64,000 nucleotides of DNA from CAVSEK01 sp963726975. GTDB lineage: Bacteria; Actinomycetota; Actinomycetes; Mycobacteriales; SCTD01. Positions 11,277-20,365 of this stretch are shown in pieces. Made by a program: the position numbers and the translations under genes. Location of the stretch: the NCBI GenBank assembly GCA_963726975.1, contig CAVSEK010000009.1:1-64000 (forward strand), read 5' to 3'. The notes below the pieces were generated by a model that made no database searches, was not told the DNA's origin, and worked only from the letters and a program-made list of their open reading frames with translations. Position 1 is the stretch's first letter. Each line of letters starts with the position of its first letter.

Positions 11277-11282
11277 TACGCT
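11277..11282 (+). promoter_or_regulatory. -10 box, leaderless promoter of cysteine desulfurase
   Basis: TACGCT ends exactly 6 bases before the GTG at 11289. That places the transcription start on or next to the start codon. No ribosome site precedes the gene. Confidence 0.6.
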
Positions 11283-11288
11283 CGGGCC

Positions 11289-12443
11289 GTGGCCTACCTC
11301 GACCATGCGGCGTCCACGCCCGTGCTCCCCGAGGCCGTCGAGGCGGTGGCCGCCGCGATGGCCGCCGGGGGCAACGCGTCGTCGCTGCACGGGACCGGCC
11401 GGCGGGCCCGCCGCACGGTGGAGGAGGCCCGCGAGCGCGTCGCCGGGGCGCTGGGCGCCCGTCCCTCGGAGGTGCTGTTCACCAGCGGCGGCACCGAGAG
11501 CGACAACCTCGCGGTCAAGGGCCTGTTCTGGGCGCGCCGCGACGTCGACCCGCGCCGCACCCGCGTGCTCGTCAGCGCCGTCGAGCACCACGCGGTGCTC
11601 GACGCCGTCACCTGGCTCGCCGCCCACGAGGGCGCAGCCGTCGAGCTGCTGCCCGTCGACGAGGTCGGTCGGGTCCGGCCGGAGGTGCTCGAGTCCGCCC
11701 TGGGCGACGACGTGGCGCTGGTGAGCGTCATGTGGGCCAACAACGAGGTCGGCACCGTGCAGCCCGTCGCCGAGCTCGCCGCGCTCGCCCGGTCGGCCGG
11801 CGTCCCCTTCCACACCGACGCCGTGCAGGCCGTCGGCGTGCTGCCCGTCGACCTCGCCGACAGCGGCGCCGACGCGCTCACGGTCACCGGCCACAAGTAC
11901 GGCGGCCCGCTCGGCGCCGGCGCCCTGCTCCTCGGCCGCTCCGTGGAGTGCACCCCGCTGCTGCACGGCGGCGGGCAGGAGCGCGACGTGCGCTCCGGCA
12001 CGCTCGACGTGCCGGCCGTCGCCGGGCTCGCCGCCGCCACCGAGGTCGCGGTGCAGGGCCGCGGCGAGCGCGCCGCCCGGCTGCGCGGCCTGCGCGACGA
12101 GCTCGTCCGGCGGGTCCGCGAGGCCGTGCCCGACGCCGTCCTCAACGGCGACCCGGTCGACCGGCTGCCCGGCAACGCGCACTTCTCCTTCCCGGGCTGC
12201 GAGGGCGACTCGCTGCTGCTGCTGCTCGACGCCCGAGGTGTCGAGGTGTCGACCGGCTCGGCCTGCTCGGCCGGCGTCGCCCGGCCCTCGCACGTCCTCG
12301 TCGCGATGGGCGCCGACGAGCAGCGGGCCCGCGGCTCCCTGCGCTTCAGCCTCGGCTGGACCTCCACCCGTGCCGACGTCGACGCGCTGCTCGACGCGCT
12401 CCCGGCGGTCGTCGAGCGCGCCCGCCGCGTGCCGCCGCGGTGA
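11289..12443 (+). CDS. iscS: Cysteine desulfurase (IscS/NifS family)
   Basis: A 384-residue PLP enzyme that releases sulfur from cysteine for tRNA thiolation and Fe-S assembly. It starts YLDHAASTP. The EHHAVL segment (His stacked on PLP), the lysine in TGHKYGGPLG, and the catalytic cysteine loop STGSACSAG near residue 320 are present. The GTG start at 11289 is supported by a -10 box 6 bases upstream. It lies immediately before mnmA, which uses its sulfur. The two genes are separated only by a 36-bp tandem repeat. Confidence 0.95.
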   Translation: MAYLDHAASTPVLPEAVEAVAAAMAAGGNASSLHGTGRRARRTVEEARERVAGALGARPSEVLFTSGGTESDNLAVKGLFWARRDVDPRRTRVLVSAVEHHAVLDAVTWLAAHEGAAVELLPVDEVGRVRPEVLESALGDDVALVSVMWANNEVGTVQPVAELAALARSAGVPFHTDAVQAVGVLPVDLADSGADALTVTGHKYGGPLGAGALLLGRSVECTPLLHGGGQERDVRSGTLDVPAVAGLAAATEVAVQGRGERAARLRGLRDELVRRVREAVPDAVLNGDPVDRLPGNAHFSFPGCEGDSLLLLLDARGVEVSTGSACSAGVARPSHVLVAMGADEQRARGSLRFSLGWTSTRADVDALLDALPAVVERARRVPPR

Positions 12444-12444
12444 C

Positions 12445-12516
12445 GCTGCTCGCCGCTGTCGCTGCCGGCGGCTCGCGGTGGCTGCTCGCCGCTGTCGCTG
12501 CCGGCGGCTCGCGGTG
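12445..12516 (+). repeat. Perfect 36-bp tandem duplication carrying the mnmA start
   Basis: Copies at 12445-12480 and 12481-12516 are identical, and both end in GCGGTG, so a GTG start codon is present at 12478 and 12514 in the same frame. A partial third copy (GCTGCTCGCCGC) begins just after, inside mnmA. Translation could begin at either GTG; the second gives the normal MnmA N-terminus. Confidence 0.9.
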
Positions 12517-13569
12517 AAGCTGCTCGCCGCGATGTCCGGCGGTGTCGACTCCGCCGTCGCCGCCGCCCTCGCCGTCGAGGCCGGGCACGACGTCACCGGC
12601 GTCCACCTGGCCCTGTCCAGCGCGCCGCAGGAGCTGCGCACGGGCAGCCGCGGCTGCTGCAGCCGGGAGGACGCCCGCGACGCCGGTCGCGCCGCCGACG
12701 TGCTCGGCATCCCGTTCTACGTCTGGGACCTCGCCGAGCGCTTCCGCGAGGACGTCGTCGAGGACTTCCTGTCCGAGTACGCCGCCGGCCGCACGCCCAA
12801 CCCCTGCCTGCGGTGCAACGAGCACATCAAGTTCGCCGCCGTGCTCGACCGGGCGCTCGCGCTCGGCTTCGACGCGGTCGTGACCGGCCACCACGCCCGG
12901 CTCGACGCGGGCGAGCTGCGCCGCTCGGTCGACCTGGCCAAGGACCAGTCGTACGTCCTGGCCGTCCTGCGCCCGGACCAGCTCGCCGCGACGGTCCTGC
13001 CGCTGGGTCGGCTCACCAAGGCGCAGGTGCGGGCCGAGGCGGCGGCGCGCGGTCTCGGTGTCGCCGACAAGCCCGACTCCTCCGACGTCTGCTTCATCCC
13101 CGACGGCGACACCGCGGGCTTCCTGCGCCGGCACCTCGGCGAGCAGCCCGGACCGGTGGTCGACGCGCTCACCGGCGCCGTCGTCGGCCAGCACCGCGGG
13201 GCGTACGGCTACACCGTCGGCCAGCGGCGCGGCCTCGACCTGCGCGTGCCGGCGGCGGACGGGAGGCCCCGCTACGTGCTGTCGGTCGAGCCGGTCCGCC
13301 GCACCGTCACCGTCGGCCCGGCCGAGGCCCTCGACACCCGGCGGCTGCGCGCGGAGCACCCGGTCTGGACGACCGCCCGCGTCGCGCTGCCGCTGACCTG
13401 CCTCGCGCAGGTGCGGGCGCACGGCGCTCCGCTGCGGGCCACGGTCGAGCCGGACGGCGACGGGTGGACGGTGCTGCTCGAGGCGCCGGTGCGGGGCGCG
13501 GCGCCCGGCCAGGCCGTCGTCCTGTACGACGGCGACCGCGTGCTCGGCAGCGCCACCCTCGCCGCCTGA
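12514..13569 (+). CDS. mnmA: tRNA-specific 2-thiouridylase MnmA
   Basis: A 351-residue enzyme that makes 2-thiouridine at position 34 of tRNA Lys, Glu and Gln, with sulfur relayed from the cysteine desulfurase encoded just upstream. It has the PP-loop SGGVDSAVA at residues 8-16. The catalytic cysteines are in PNPCLRCNEHIKF near residue 95 and SSDVCFIPDG near 190. The GTG at 12514 gives the expected start VKLLAAMSGGVDS. An in-frame GTG 36 bp earlier is a product of the tandem duplication. Confidence 0.95.
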   Translation: MKLLAAMSGGVDSAVAAALAVEAGHDVTGVHLALSSAPQELRTGSRGCCSREDARDAGRAADVLGIPFYVWDLAERFREDVVEDFLSEYAAGRTPNPCLRCNEHIKFAAVLDRALALGFDAVVTGHHARLDAGELRRSVDLAKDQSYVLAVLRPDQLAATVLPLGRLTKAQVRAEAAARGLGVADKPDSSDVCFIPDGDTAGFLRRHLGEQPGPVVDALTGAVVGQHRGAYGYTVGQRRGLDLRVPAADGRPRYVLSVEPVRRTVTVGPAEALDTRRLRAEHPVWTTARVALPLTCLAQVRAHGAPLRATVEPDGDGWTVLLEAPVRGAAPGQAVVLYDGDRVLGSATLAA

Positions 13570-13580
13570 CCGGGCGCCAC

Positions 13581-13586
13581 TACGCT
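13581..13586 (+). promoter_or_regulatory. -10 box, leaderless promoter of the MetE-like gene
   Basis: TACGCT ends 6 bases before the GTG at 13593, the same layout as upstream of the cysteine desulfurase, ddl and GAF genes. This supports 13593 rather than the internal ATG at 14073 as a translation start. Confidence 0.55.
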
Positions 13587-13592
13587 CGCGGA

Positions 13593-15071
13593 GTGGCCCC
13601 GGACGACGTGCAGCTCACCGATCTCGAGGTCATCCAGCAGTTCAGCCTCGCCGTCCGCGGGGCGACCGCCTCCCGGGCCGCGGTCGTCGCTGCTCTGCGC
13701 CGCGACCTCGCCTGGCTGGCGGGCAGCGCCGACGGCGACCCCTCCGGTGCGGTGCCGGACCCGGCCCGCGACGACGTGCCCGAGCCGGCCGGCTCCGCGG
13801 CGACGCCCGGCCGCCCGCGGCGTGCGCCGGCCCGACCCGGAGGCGCGGGCGCGGCGCGCCCCGGGAGCCCGCCCGGCGGTCCCGCGGCCCGCGGCGGACC
13901 CGCCCCGCCGGGCCGAGCCGGAGGGGGCGCGTCCACGCCGCCGGCCGACCGGCACGTCGACGTCGTCCGGCTCGGCCGCGCCCCCCGCGCCCCCCGCGCC
14001 GCTCCGGCGGGCCGCGGTGGCCGGCCGGGCCGCGCCGGCCGAGCGGCCGGCACGCCGCGGGGACCGCCGGGCATGAGCGCGCTGCCCTGGCCCGCCGGGA
14101 CCGCCACCGGGATCGGCAGCCTGCCCGGCACGGACCCCGCGGAGGCCGCGCGCCTCGTGCTCGGCGAGCTGCCCGACCTGCCGTTCCTGCCCGAGCTGCC
14201 GGCCCGCGGGCCGGTCGCGGACCTCGCCGGGCGCACCTGCGCGCTGCTCGTCGACCTGCCCGTCGACCTGCAGCCCGGCGGCTGGCGGCTCGTCGAGCGG
14301 CCGGGCCGCGACCTGAGCCGCGCTCGGGACGCGCTGGCGCGCGACCTCGACGCGCTCGAGGAGGTCGCCGCGGCCGCACCGCCCGCCCGCGTCAAGGTGC
14401 AGGCCGCGGGTCCCTGGACCCTCGCCGCGCTGCTCGAGCTGCGCGGCCTCGAGCGGGTGCTGTCCGATCCCGGTGCGGTGCGCGACCTGGCGGCGAGCCT
14501 GGCCGAGGGCCTGACCGCCCACGTCGCCGACGTGCGCCGGCGACTGCCCGGCGCGCAGGTGCTGCTGCAGCTCGACGAGCCGTCGCTGCCCGCGGTGCTC
14601 ACCGCCGGCATCCCGACCAGCAGCGGCTACGCCACCCTGCGCGCCCCCGCCGCGCAGGTCGTGGCCGAGCACCTGTCGACCGTGCTGGCCGCCTGCCCGG
14701 ACACCGTCGTGCACTGCTGCGCCCCCCGCCCCCCGGTCGAGCTGCTGCGCCGGGCCGGCGCGGGCTCCCTGTCGCTGGACGCGACCCTGCTGCGCGAGGC
14801 CGACGACGACGCGGTGGGGGAGGCGGTGGAGGCCGGCCTCGGGCTGCTGCTCGGGTGCGTGCCGACCAGCGGCCCGCCCCCGGCCGTCGACGCCGTGCTG
14901 CAGCCGGTGCGCCGGCTGTGGCGGCGGCTCGGGCTGGCCCCCGAGCAGCTGCCCCGGACCGTCGTCGTCACCCCGACCTGCGGGCTCGCCGGAGCGGCCC
15001 CGGTCGACGCCCGCGCCCTCCTGTCCACCTGCGTCCGGGCCGCGAGGGCGCTGGAGGAGGAGCCCGCGTGA
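13593..15071 (+). CDS. MetE-like methionine synthase protein with N-terminal extension
   Basis: One open frame of 492 residues. Residues 1-64 are a compact segment (LTDLEVIQQFSLAVRG...) of unknown family. Residues 65-160 are a Pro/Gly/Arg/Ala-rich linker. From the ATG at 14073 the remaining 332 residues resemble the cobalamin-independent methionine synthase catalytic domain: TGIGSLPGTDP, QLDEPSLP, the zinc ligands in HCCAP and TPTCGLAG. Actinomycetes usually carry the short protein starting at that ATG. Whether the two parts are one protein or two genes is unclear. The leaderless -10 box favours a start at 13593. The stop overlaps the ligA GTG (GTGA). Confidence 0.75.
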   Translation: MAPDDVQLTDLEVIQQFSLAVRGATASRAAVVAALRRDLAWLAGSADGDPSGAVPDPARDDVPEPAGSAATPGRPRRAPARPGGAGAARPGSPPGGPAARGGPAPPGRAGGGASTPPADRHVDVVRLGRAPRAPRAAPAGRGGRPGRAGRAAGTPRGPPGMSALPWPAGTATGIGSLPGTDPAEAARLVLGELPDLPFLPELPARGPVADLAGRTCALLVDLPVDLQPGGWRLVERPGRDLSRARDALARDLDALEEVAAAAPPARVKVQAAGPWTLAALLELRGLERVLSDPGAVRDLAASLAEGLTAHVADVRRRLPGAQVLLQLDEPSLPAVLTAGIPTSSGYATLRAPAAQVVAEHLSTVLAACPDTVVHCCAPRPPVELLRRAGAGSLSLDATLLREADDDAVGEAVEAGLGLLLGCVPTSGPPPAVDAVLQPVRRLWRRLGLAPEQLPRTVVVTPTCGLAGAAPVDARALLSTCVRAARALEEEPA

Positions 15072-17186
15072 CCGAGGCGACCCCGCCCGCACCGCTCAGC
15101 AGCCCCGACGCCGCAGCGCCGACAGCGGCCGCGGCGCGGCACGCCGAGCTGTCGCGGCTGCTGGAGGAGCACGCGTTCCGCTACTACGTCCTGGACGCGC
15201 CGACGGCGTCCGACGCGGAGTACGACGCGCTCACCACCGAGCTGCGGGCGCTGGAGGACGCGCACCCGGTGCTGCGCACCCCCGACTCGCCGTCGCAGAA
15301 GGTGATGGGCACCTTCTCGACCGACTTCGCGCCGGTGCAGCACCTCGAGCGGCTCATGAGCCTGGGCAACGTCTTCGACCCCGAGGAGCTGCGGGCCTGG
15401 GCCGGCCGGGTGCGCAAGGAGGTCGGTGACACGGCCCGGTGGCTGTGCGAGCTGCAAGATCGACGGGCTGGCGGTGGCGCTGGTCTACCGCGACGGGGTG
15501 CTGGTGCGCGCGGCGACCCGGGGCGACGGCCGTACGGGAGAGGACATCACGCCGAACGTCCGCACCTTGCGCAGCGTGCCGTCCACGCTCCTGGGCGACG
15601 ACGTGCCGGCCCTGCTGGAGGTGCGCGGCGAGGTGTTCATCGCGACCTCGGACTTCACCTCGCTCAACGAGGGCCTGGTCGCCGAGGGGCGGGCGCCGTT
15701 CGCCAACCCGCGCAACGCGGCGGCGGGCAGCCTGCGGCAGAAGGACCCGCGGGTGACCGCCGGCCGGCCGCTCAGCCTCACGCTGCACGGGGTCGGCGCC
15801 CGCGAGGGCTGGGAGCCCGAGACGCAGAGCGGCGCGTACGCCCAGCTGCAGGCGTGGGGGCTGCCGGTGAGCAGCCGGACCGAGGTCGTCGAGGACCTCG
15901 ACGGTGCGCTGGCCTACATCGCGCACTGGGGCGAGCACCGGCACGACGTCGAGCACGAGATCGACGGGGTGGTCGTCAAGGTCGACCAGGTGCCGCTGCA
16001 GCGCCGGCTCGGCGCGACCAGCAGCGCCCCGCGCTGGGCGATCGCGCACAAGTACCCGCCCGAGGAGGTCACCACGACGCTGCTCGACATCGTCGTCAGC
16101 GTCGGCCGCACCGGTCGGGCGACGCCCTTCGCGGTCCTGGAGCCCGTCCACGTGGGCGGGGTGGTCGTCAGCAACGCCACGCTGCACAACCAGGACGAGG
16201 TGCGGCGCAAGGGCGTGCTCATCGGCGACACGGTCGTGGTGCGGCGTGCCGGCGACGTCATCCCCGAGGTCGTCGGGCCGGTCGTGGCGCTGCGCGACGA
16301 CGCGGTGGTGCGCCCGTTCGCCATGCCGGACACCTGTCCGGAGTGCGGCACCCCGCTGCGCCGGATGCGCGAGGGCGACAAGGACCTGCGCTGCCCCAAC
16401 AGCCGCTCCTGCCCGGCGCAGCTGCGCGAGCGCGTGTTCGCCCTGGCGTCGCGGTCGGCGCTGGACATCGAGGGGCTGGGCTACGAGGCCGCCCGCAGCC
16501 TCACCGAGCAGGGCCTGGTGCAGGACGAGGGCGACGTGCTGCTGCTCGACGAGCCCACCCTGCTGCGCAGCGCCTTCTACACCAACAAGGCCGGCACCCT
16601 CTCGGCCGCGGCCCGGCAGCTGCTGTCGGGCCTGGAGCAGGCCCGCACCCGGCCGCTGTGGCGCTGGCTGGTGGCGATGAGCATCCGGCACGTCGGCGCC
16701 CCGACCGCGCAGGACCTGGCCCGCGAGTTCCGCTCGATGGAGCGCGTGGAGCAGGCCGGTGCGGAGGAGCTGGCCGCGGTCGACGGCGTCGGTCCGGTCG
16801 TCGCGCAGGCCGTCGTGGACTGGTTCGCGGTCGACTGGCACCGCGACGTGGTCGCCAAGTGGCGGCGCGGCGGCGCGGTGCTCGCCGACGACGGGGAGGA
16901 CGACGGGCCGCGCCCGCTGGAGGGCGTCAGCGTCGTCGTGACCGGCACGCTCGCGTCGTACAGCCGCGACAGCGCCACCGAGGCGGTCCAGGCGCGCGGC
17001 GGCAAGGTCGTCGGCAGCGTCAGCAAGAAGACGGGCTTCGTCGTCGTCGGTGCCGACCCGGGTGCCGCCAAGCACGACAAGGCCGTGAAGCTGGGCCTGC
17101 CGCTGCTCGACGACGACGGCTTCCGCGTGCTGCTCGAGCAGGGCCCGGAGGCGGCCCGGGCGCTCACCCGTCCCGCGGAGGACTAG
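15068..17186 (+). CDS. ligA: NAD-dependent DNA ligase LigA (one frameshift)
   Basis: NAD-dependent DNA ligase, essential for joining Okazaki fragments; about 705 residues after correction. Domain Ia is followed by the adenylation domain with active-site KIDG near residue 130, an OB fold, a four-cysteine zinc finger (CPECG...CPNSRSC), helix-hairpin-helix motifs and a C-terminal BRCT domain. One extra C at 15455, inside GAGCTGCAAG, throws the frame out just before the catalytic lysine. Removing it restores ELKIDG. An essential single-copy gene broken at its active site suggests a sequence error. The GTG start overlaps the preceding stop. Confidence 0.92.
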
Positions 17187-17279
17187 CCCGTACGGACCAT
17201 CGAGGTTGCTCCGTCCGGGGACGACCCCTGCTCCGTACGCGCGACTCCCGCGCGTCGCACCTGCCGCCGAGGAGCCGCC

Positions 17280-19288
17280 GTGACGCAGCCCGCCGAGGCG
17301 CGCACCGCGCTCCCGCCCGCCCTGGTCCGGCTGGTGCGGGTCGTCACCGGCGCCGGCCTCGCGCTGCTGGCGCTGGCCCTCGTGCTGCTGCACCCGGGCT
17401 CGGCCGACCTCGAACCGGCCTTCTGGCTGGTCTGCGCGGTGCTGCTCGTCTCGGAGCTGCGGCCGCTGACGACCGTCGGCTCGCCGGAGGACGGCCTGTC
17501 GCTGTCGACCGCGGTCGTCTTCGCGGTGCTCCTGCGCTACGGGCTGCCGGCGGCGCTCGTGCTGCAGACGGTCGCCTCGCTGCTCGGCGACCTGACGCGG
17601 CGCAAGCAGGGCTGGCGGGTCACCTTCAACGTCGGCCAGTTCGCGCTGTCCTGGAGCGCCGCTGCCGCCGCCATGGCCGCGCTCGGGCACGAGGCGTCGC
17701 TGGCCCGACCGCTCGACCTGATGGGCGGCAACCTGCTCGCCGCCGCGCTCGGCGCGGTCGTGTACTTCCTGAGCAACGAGCTGCTCGTCTCGCACGCGCT
17801 CAGCGCCTACCGCGGCGTGCCGCTGGGCGAGGTGCTGCGCGAGGACGCCGGCTACGAGGTGCTCACCACGGCCGCGCTGCTCGCGCTCGCCCCGCTGCTC
17901 GACCTCACCGTCGAGCGGGGGCCCGCCTTCGTCCCGCTGCTGTTCCCGCCGCTGCTGGCCGTCTACGCGGTCGCGCACGTCGCCGCCGACCGCGAGCAGC
18001 GGGCGCTGTGCGACGGGCTGACCGGCCTGGCCAACCGCGGCCGGCTGGGGCTGCGCACCGCCGCCGCGCTGCGCGAGGGCGAGGTGGCGCTCGTGCTGTT
18101 CGACCTCGACCGCTTCAAGGAGGTCAACGACACCCTCGGACACCACGTCGGCGACCGGCTGCTGCAGGTGGTGGCCGAGCGGCTGACGCTCGCGGTGCGC
18201 TCCTGCGACACCGTCGCCCGGCTCGGCGGCGACGAGTTCGCGCTCGTCCTGCCGGGGCAGCCGGACGCGGCGACCGCGCTGGCGACCGCGGAGCGGCTGC
18301 GGGCCGCGCTGTGCGAGCCGATCGTGCTCGAGGGTCTGCTGCTGGACGTCGGGGCGAGCGCCGGGGTCGCGGTCTCGCCGCAGCACGGCACGGACCTGGA
18401 GACGCTGCTGCAGCACGCCGACGTGGCCATGTACCTCGCCAAGGAGTCCGGCGGGGTCGAGCTCTACGACCCCGCGCGCGACCGCAACAGCCCCAGCCGG
18501 CTGTCGATGCTCGGCGAGCTGCGGCGCGCCCTCGAGACCGACGAGCTCGAGCTGCACTTCCAGCCGAAGGTCGCCTTTGCCGACGGGGTGGTGTGCGGCG
18601 TCGAGGCGCTGGTGCGCTGGCGCCACCCCGAGCGGGGTCTCGTCCCGCCGGACGACTTCGTCCCCCTCGCGGAGCGCAGCGGCCTGGTGCAGGCCCTCAC
18701 GAGCTGGGTCCTGGACGCCGCGCTCGGCCAGCTCGCGGCCTGGGAGGCCGAGGGCCTCGTCCTGCGGCTGTCGGTCAACGTGAGCGTCAAGGACCTGTGC
18801 GGCGACGCGCTCGCCGGGGAGGTGGAGCGCGGGCTCGCCCGCCACGGGTCGCGGCCGACCGGCTGCAGCTGGAGGTCACCGAGGGCTCGCTGCTCGCCGA
18901 CCCGGTGCGCGCCGCCGCGACGCTGCGACGTCTGGACGAGCTCGGCGTCGCGCTCTCGCTCGACGACTTCGGCACCGGCTACTCCAGCCTGTCGCACCTG
19001 CGGCGCCTGCCGGTGCGCGAGATCAAGGTCGACCGCTCCTTCGTGCGCAGCATGGCCGACGCCCGGGACGTCTCGGTCGTGCGCAGCGTCGTCGACCTCG
19101 GGCGCGGTCTGGGCATGACCGTCGTCGCCGAGGGCGTCGAGGACGCGCTCACCTACCACCGGCTCGCGGCGATGGGCTGCGACGTGGCGCAGGGGTGGTT
19201 CCTGTCGCCCGCGCTGCCGGCGGACGAGCTCACGCCCTGGCTGCGCGAGCGGCCGGTCAGCGGCGCCGCGCCGCGCTGGCCCGCCTGA
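17280..19288 (+). CDS. Membrane-bound GGDEF-EAL cyclic-di-GMP protein (frameshifted)
   Basis: About 669 residues after correction. The N-terminal 230 residues form roughly six or seven hydrophobic segments (a MASE-like sensor). They are followed by a GGDEF domain with an intact LGGDEFAL active loop and an EAL domain with VEALVRW, a QPKV segment and DDFGTGYSSL. It could therefore both make and degrade cyclic di-GMP. The reading frame changes near 18848, where one G appears missing (net -1, or two extra bases), between the VSVKDL and LQLEVTEG segments. GTG start after GAGGAG. Separated from ligA by 93 bp. Confidence 0.85.
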
Positions 19289-19295
19289 CCCTGGG

Positions 19296-19941
19296 TCAGC
19301 CGGTGACGGACGCGGCGATCCCCGTCAGGTGCGCCAGGCGCAGCCGCTCGGAGCGCGGAAGCTGCGGGCCACCGGGCCTGCCCAGCAGCGCCACCCGGTC
19401 GGGGCGCCCGACCGGCGCCGCGAGCAGCTCCGTGCCCAGCAGCCGCCCACCGCTCGGGGACCCACGGCGCCTCCGGGTCGAGCACCTGCGCGGCAGCCAG
19501 CGGCAGCCAGGGCAGGCGCAGCCCCGCCGGGTCGGGCGCCCCACCCCCGGACCCGACCACGCGCACGCCCTCGGCGTCGCCCTCGAGCAGCAGGGCCCAG
19601 CCGGCCCGGAACACCCCGGGCAGCCGCTGCGCGAGCAGCGGCAGTCCTCCGCCGCCGGCGAGCGCGTCGACGAGCTCGAGGTCGCCCCGCAGGTCGGTCG
19701 CGCCGTGGTGCGGGCGGATCGACTCGACGACCACCCCGGGCACCGACTCGGCGCTCGTGAGCAGCGTGTCGGCCAGGGCGCCGGGCGGCACGACGACGAG
19801 CAGGTCGTCCACGGCCCCGCCCGGACCGCGCTCGACGACGTCGAGGCTCACGATGTCGCCGCCGGCCCGGCCGATGGCGGTCGCCACCGCGCCGAGCATG
19901 CCGGGCCGGTCGGGCAGCACGACGCGCAGCAGGAACGACAC
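19296..19941 (-). CDS. ACT-domain amino-acid-binding protein (frameshifted)
   Basis: About 214 residues after removing one base in the CCC run at 19435-19437. The N-terminus (VSFLLRVVLPDRPGML) is a typical ACT fold with the DRPG turn, so a small-molecule, probably amino-acid, sensor is inferred. The C-terminal part (ELLAAP...LTGIAASVTG) is read in the shifted frame. The position between ligA and gatC matches the ACT protein seen there in M. tuberculosis. Start GTG at 19941. It is convergent with the GGDEF-EAL gene (gap 7 bp) and divergent from gatC. Confidence 0.8.
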
Positions 19942-20018
19942 GTCGCCAGCCTGCCGCAACCCGGTTGCGCCCGTGTTGCGGGCCCGGGTCGGGAGCGGGC
20001 GACGCGCACCGCCCGACC

Positions 20019-20024
20019 TAGAGT
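20019..20024 (+). promoter_or_regulatory. -10 box of the gatCA operon
   Basis: TAGAGT lies 33 bases before the gatC ATG, followed by a short leader with CAGGAGA as ribosome site. The same hexamer precedes tRNA-Gln and leuC in this window. Confidence 0.55.
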
Positions 20025-20056
20025 GGGGCCTCCCGCCCGCACGACGCAGGAGACGC

Positions 20057-20365
20057 ATGTCCGAGGTCATCACCCGCGACGAGGTGGCGCACCTCGCCCG
20101 CCTGGCCCGGCTCGCGCTCGGCGACGACGAGCTCGACGGCCTCGCCGTCCAGCTCGACGTCATCCTCGGGGCGATCGCGGAGATCCGCGAGGTCACCGAC
20201 GCGGCGGACGTGCCGCCGACGACGCACGCCGTGCCGGTCGAGAACGTGTCGCGACCGGACGTCGTCACCCCGTCGCTGTCCCGCGACGCCGTCCTCGCGA
20301 TGGCCCCCGAGGCGGAGGACGGGCGCTTCCGCGTGCCGCGCGTCCTCGACCCCGAGGACTCCTGA
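20057..20365 (+). CDS. gatC: Asp/Glu-tRNA amidotransferase subunit GatC
   Basis: A 102-residue GatC, which clamps GatA to GatB. The typical start ITRDEVAHLARLARL and the C-terminal segment of alternating acidic and hydrophobic residues are present. ATG after CAGGAGA. The stop overlaps the gatA start (TGATG), indicating coupled translation. The presence of GatCAB implies that Gln-tRNA (and possibly Asn-tRNA) is made by transamidation of the mischarged product of the GltX encoded near 43 kb. Confidence 0.96.
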   Translation: MSEVITRDEVAHLARLARLALGDDELDGLAVQLDVILGAIAEIREVTDAADVPPTTHAVPVENVSRPDVVTPSLSRDAVLAMAPEAEDGRFRVPRVLDPEDS

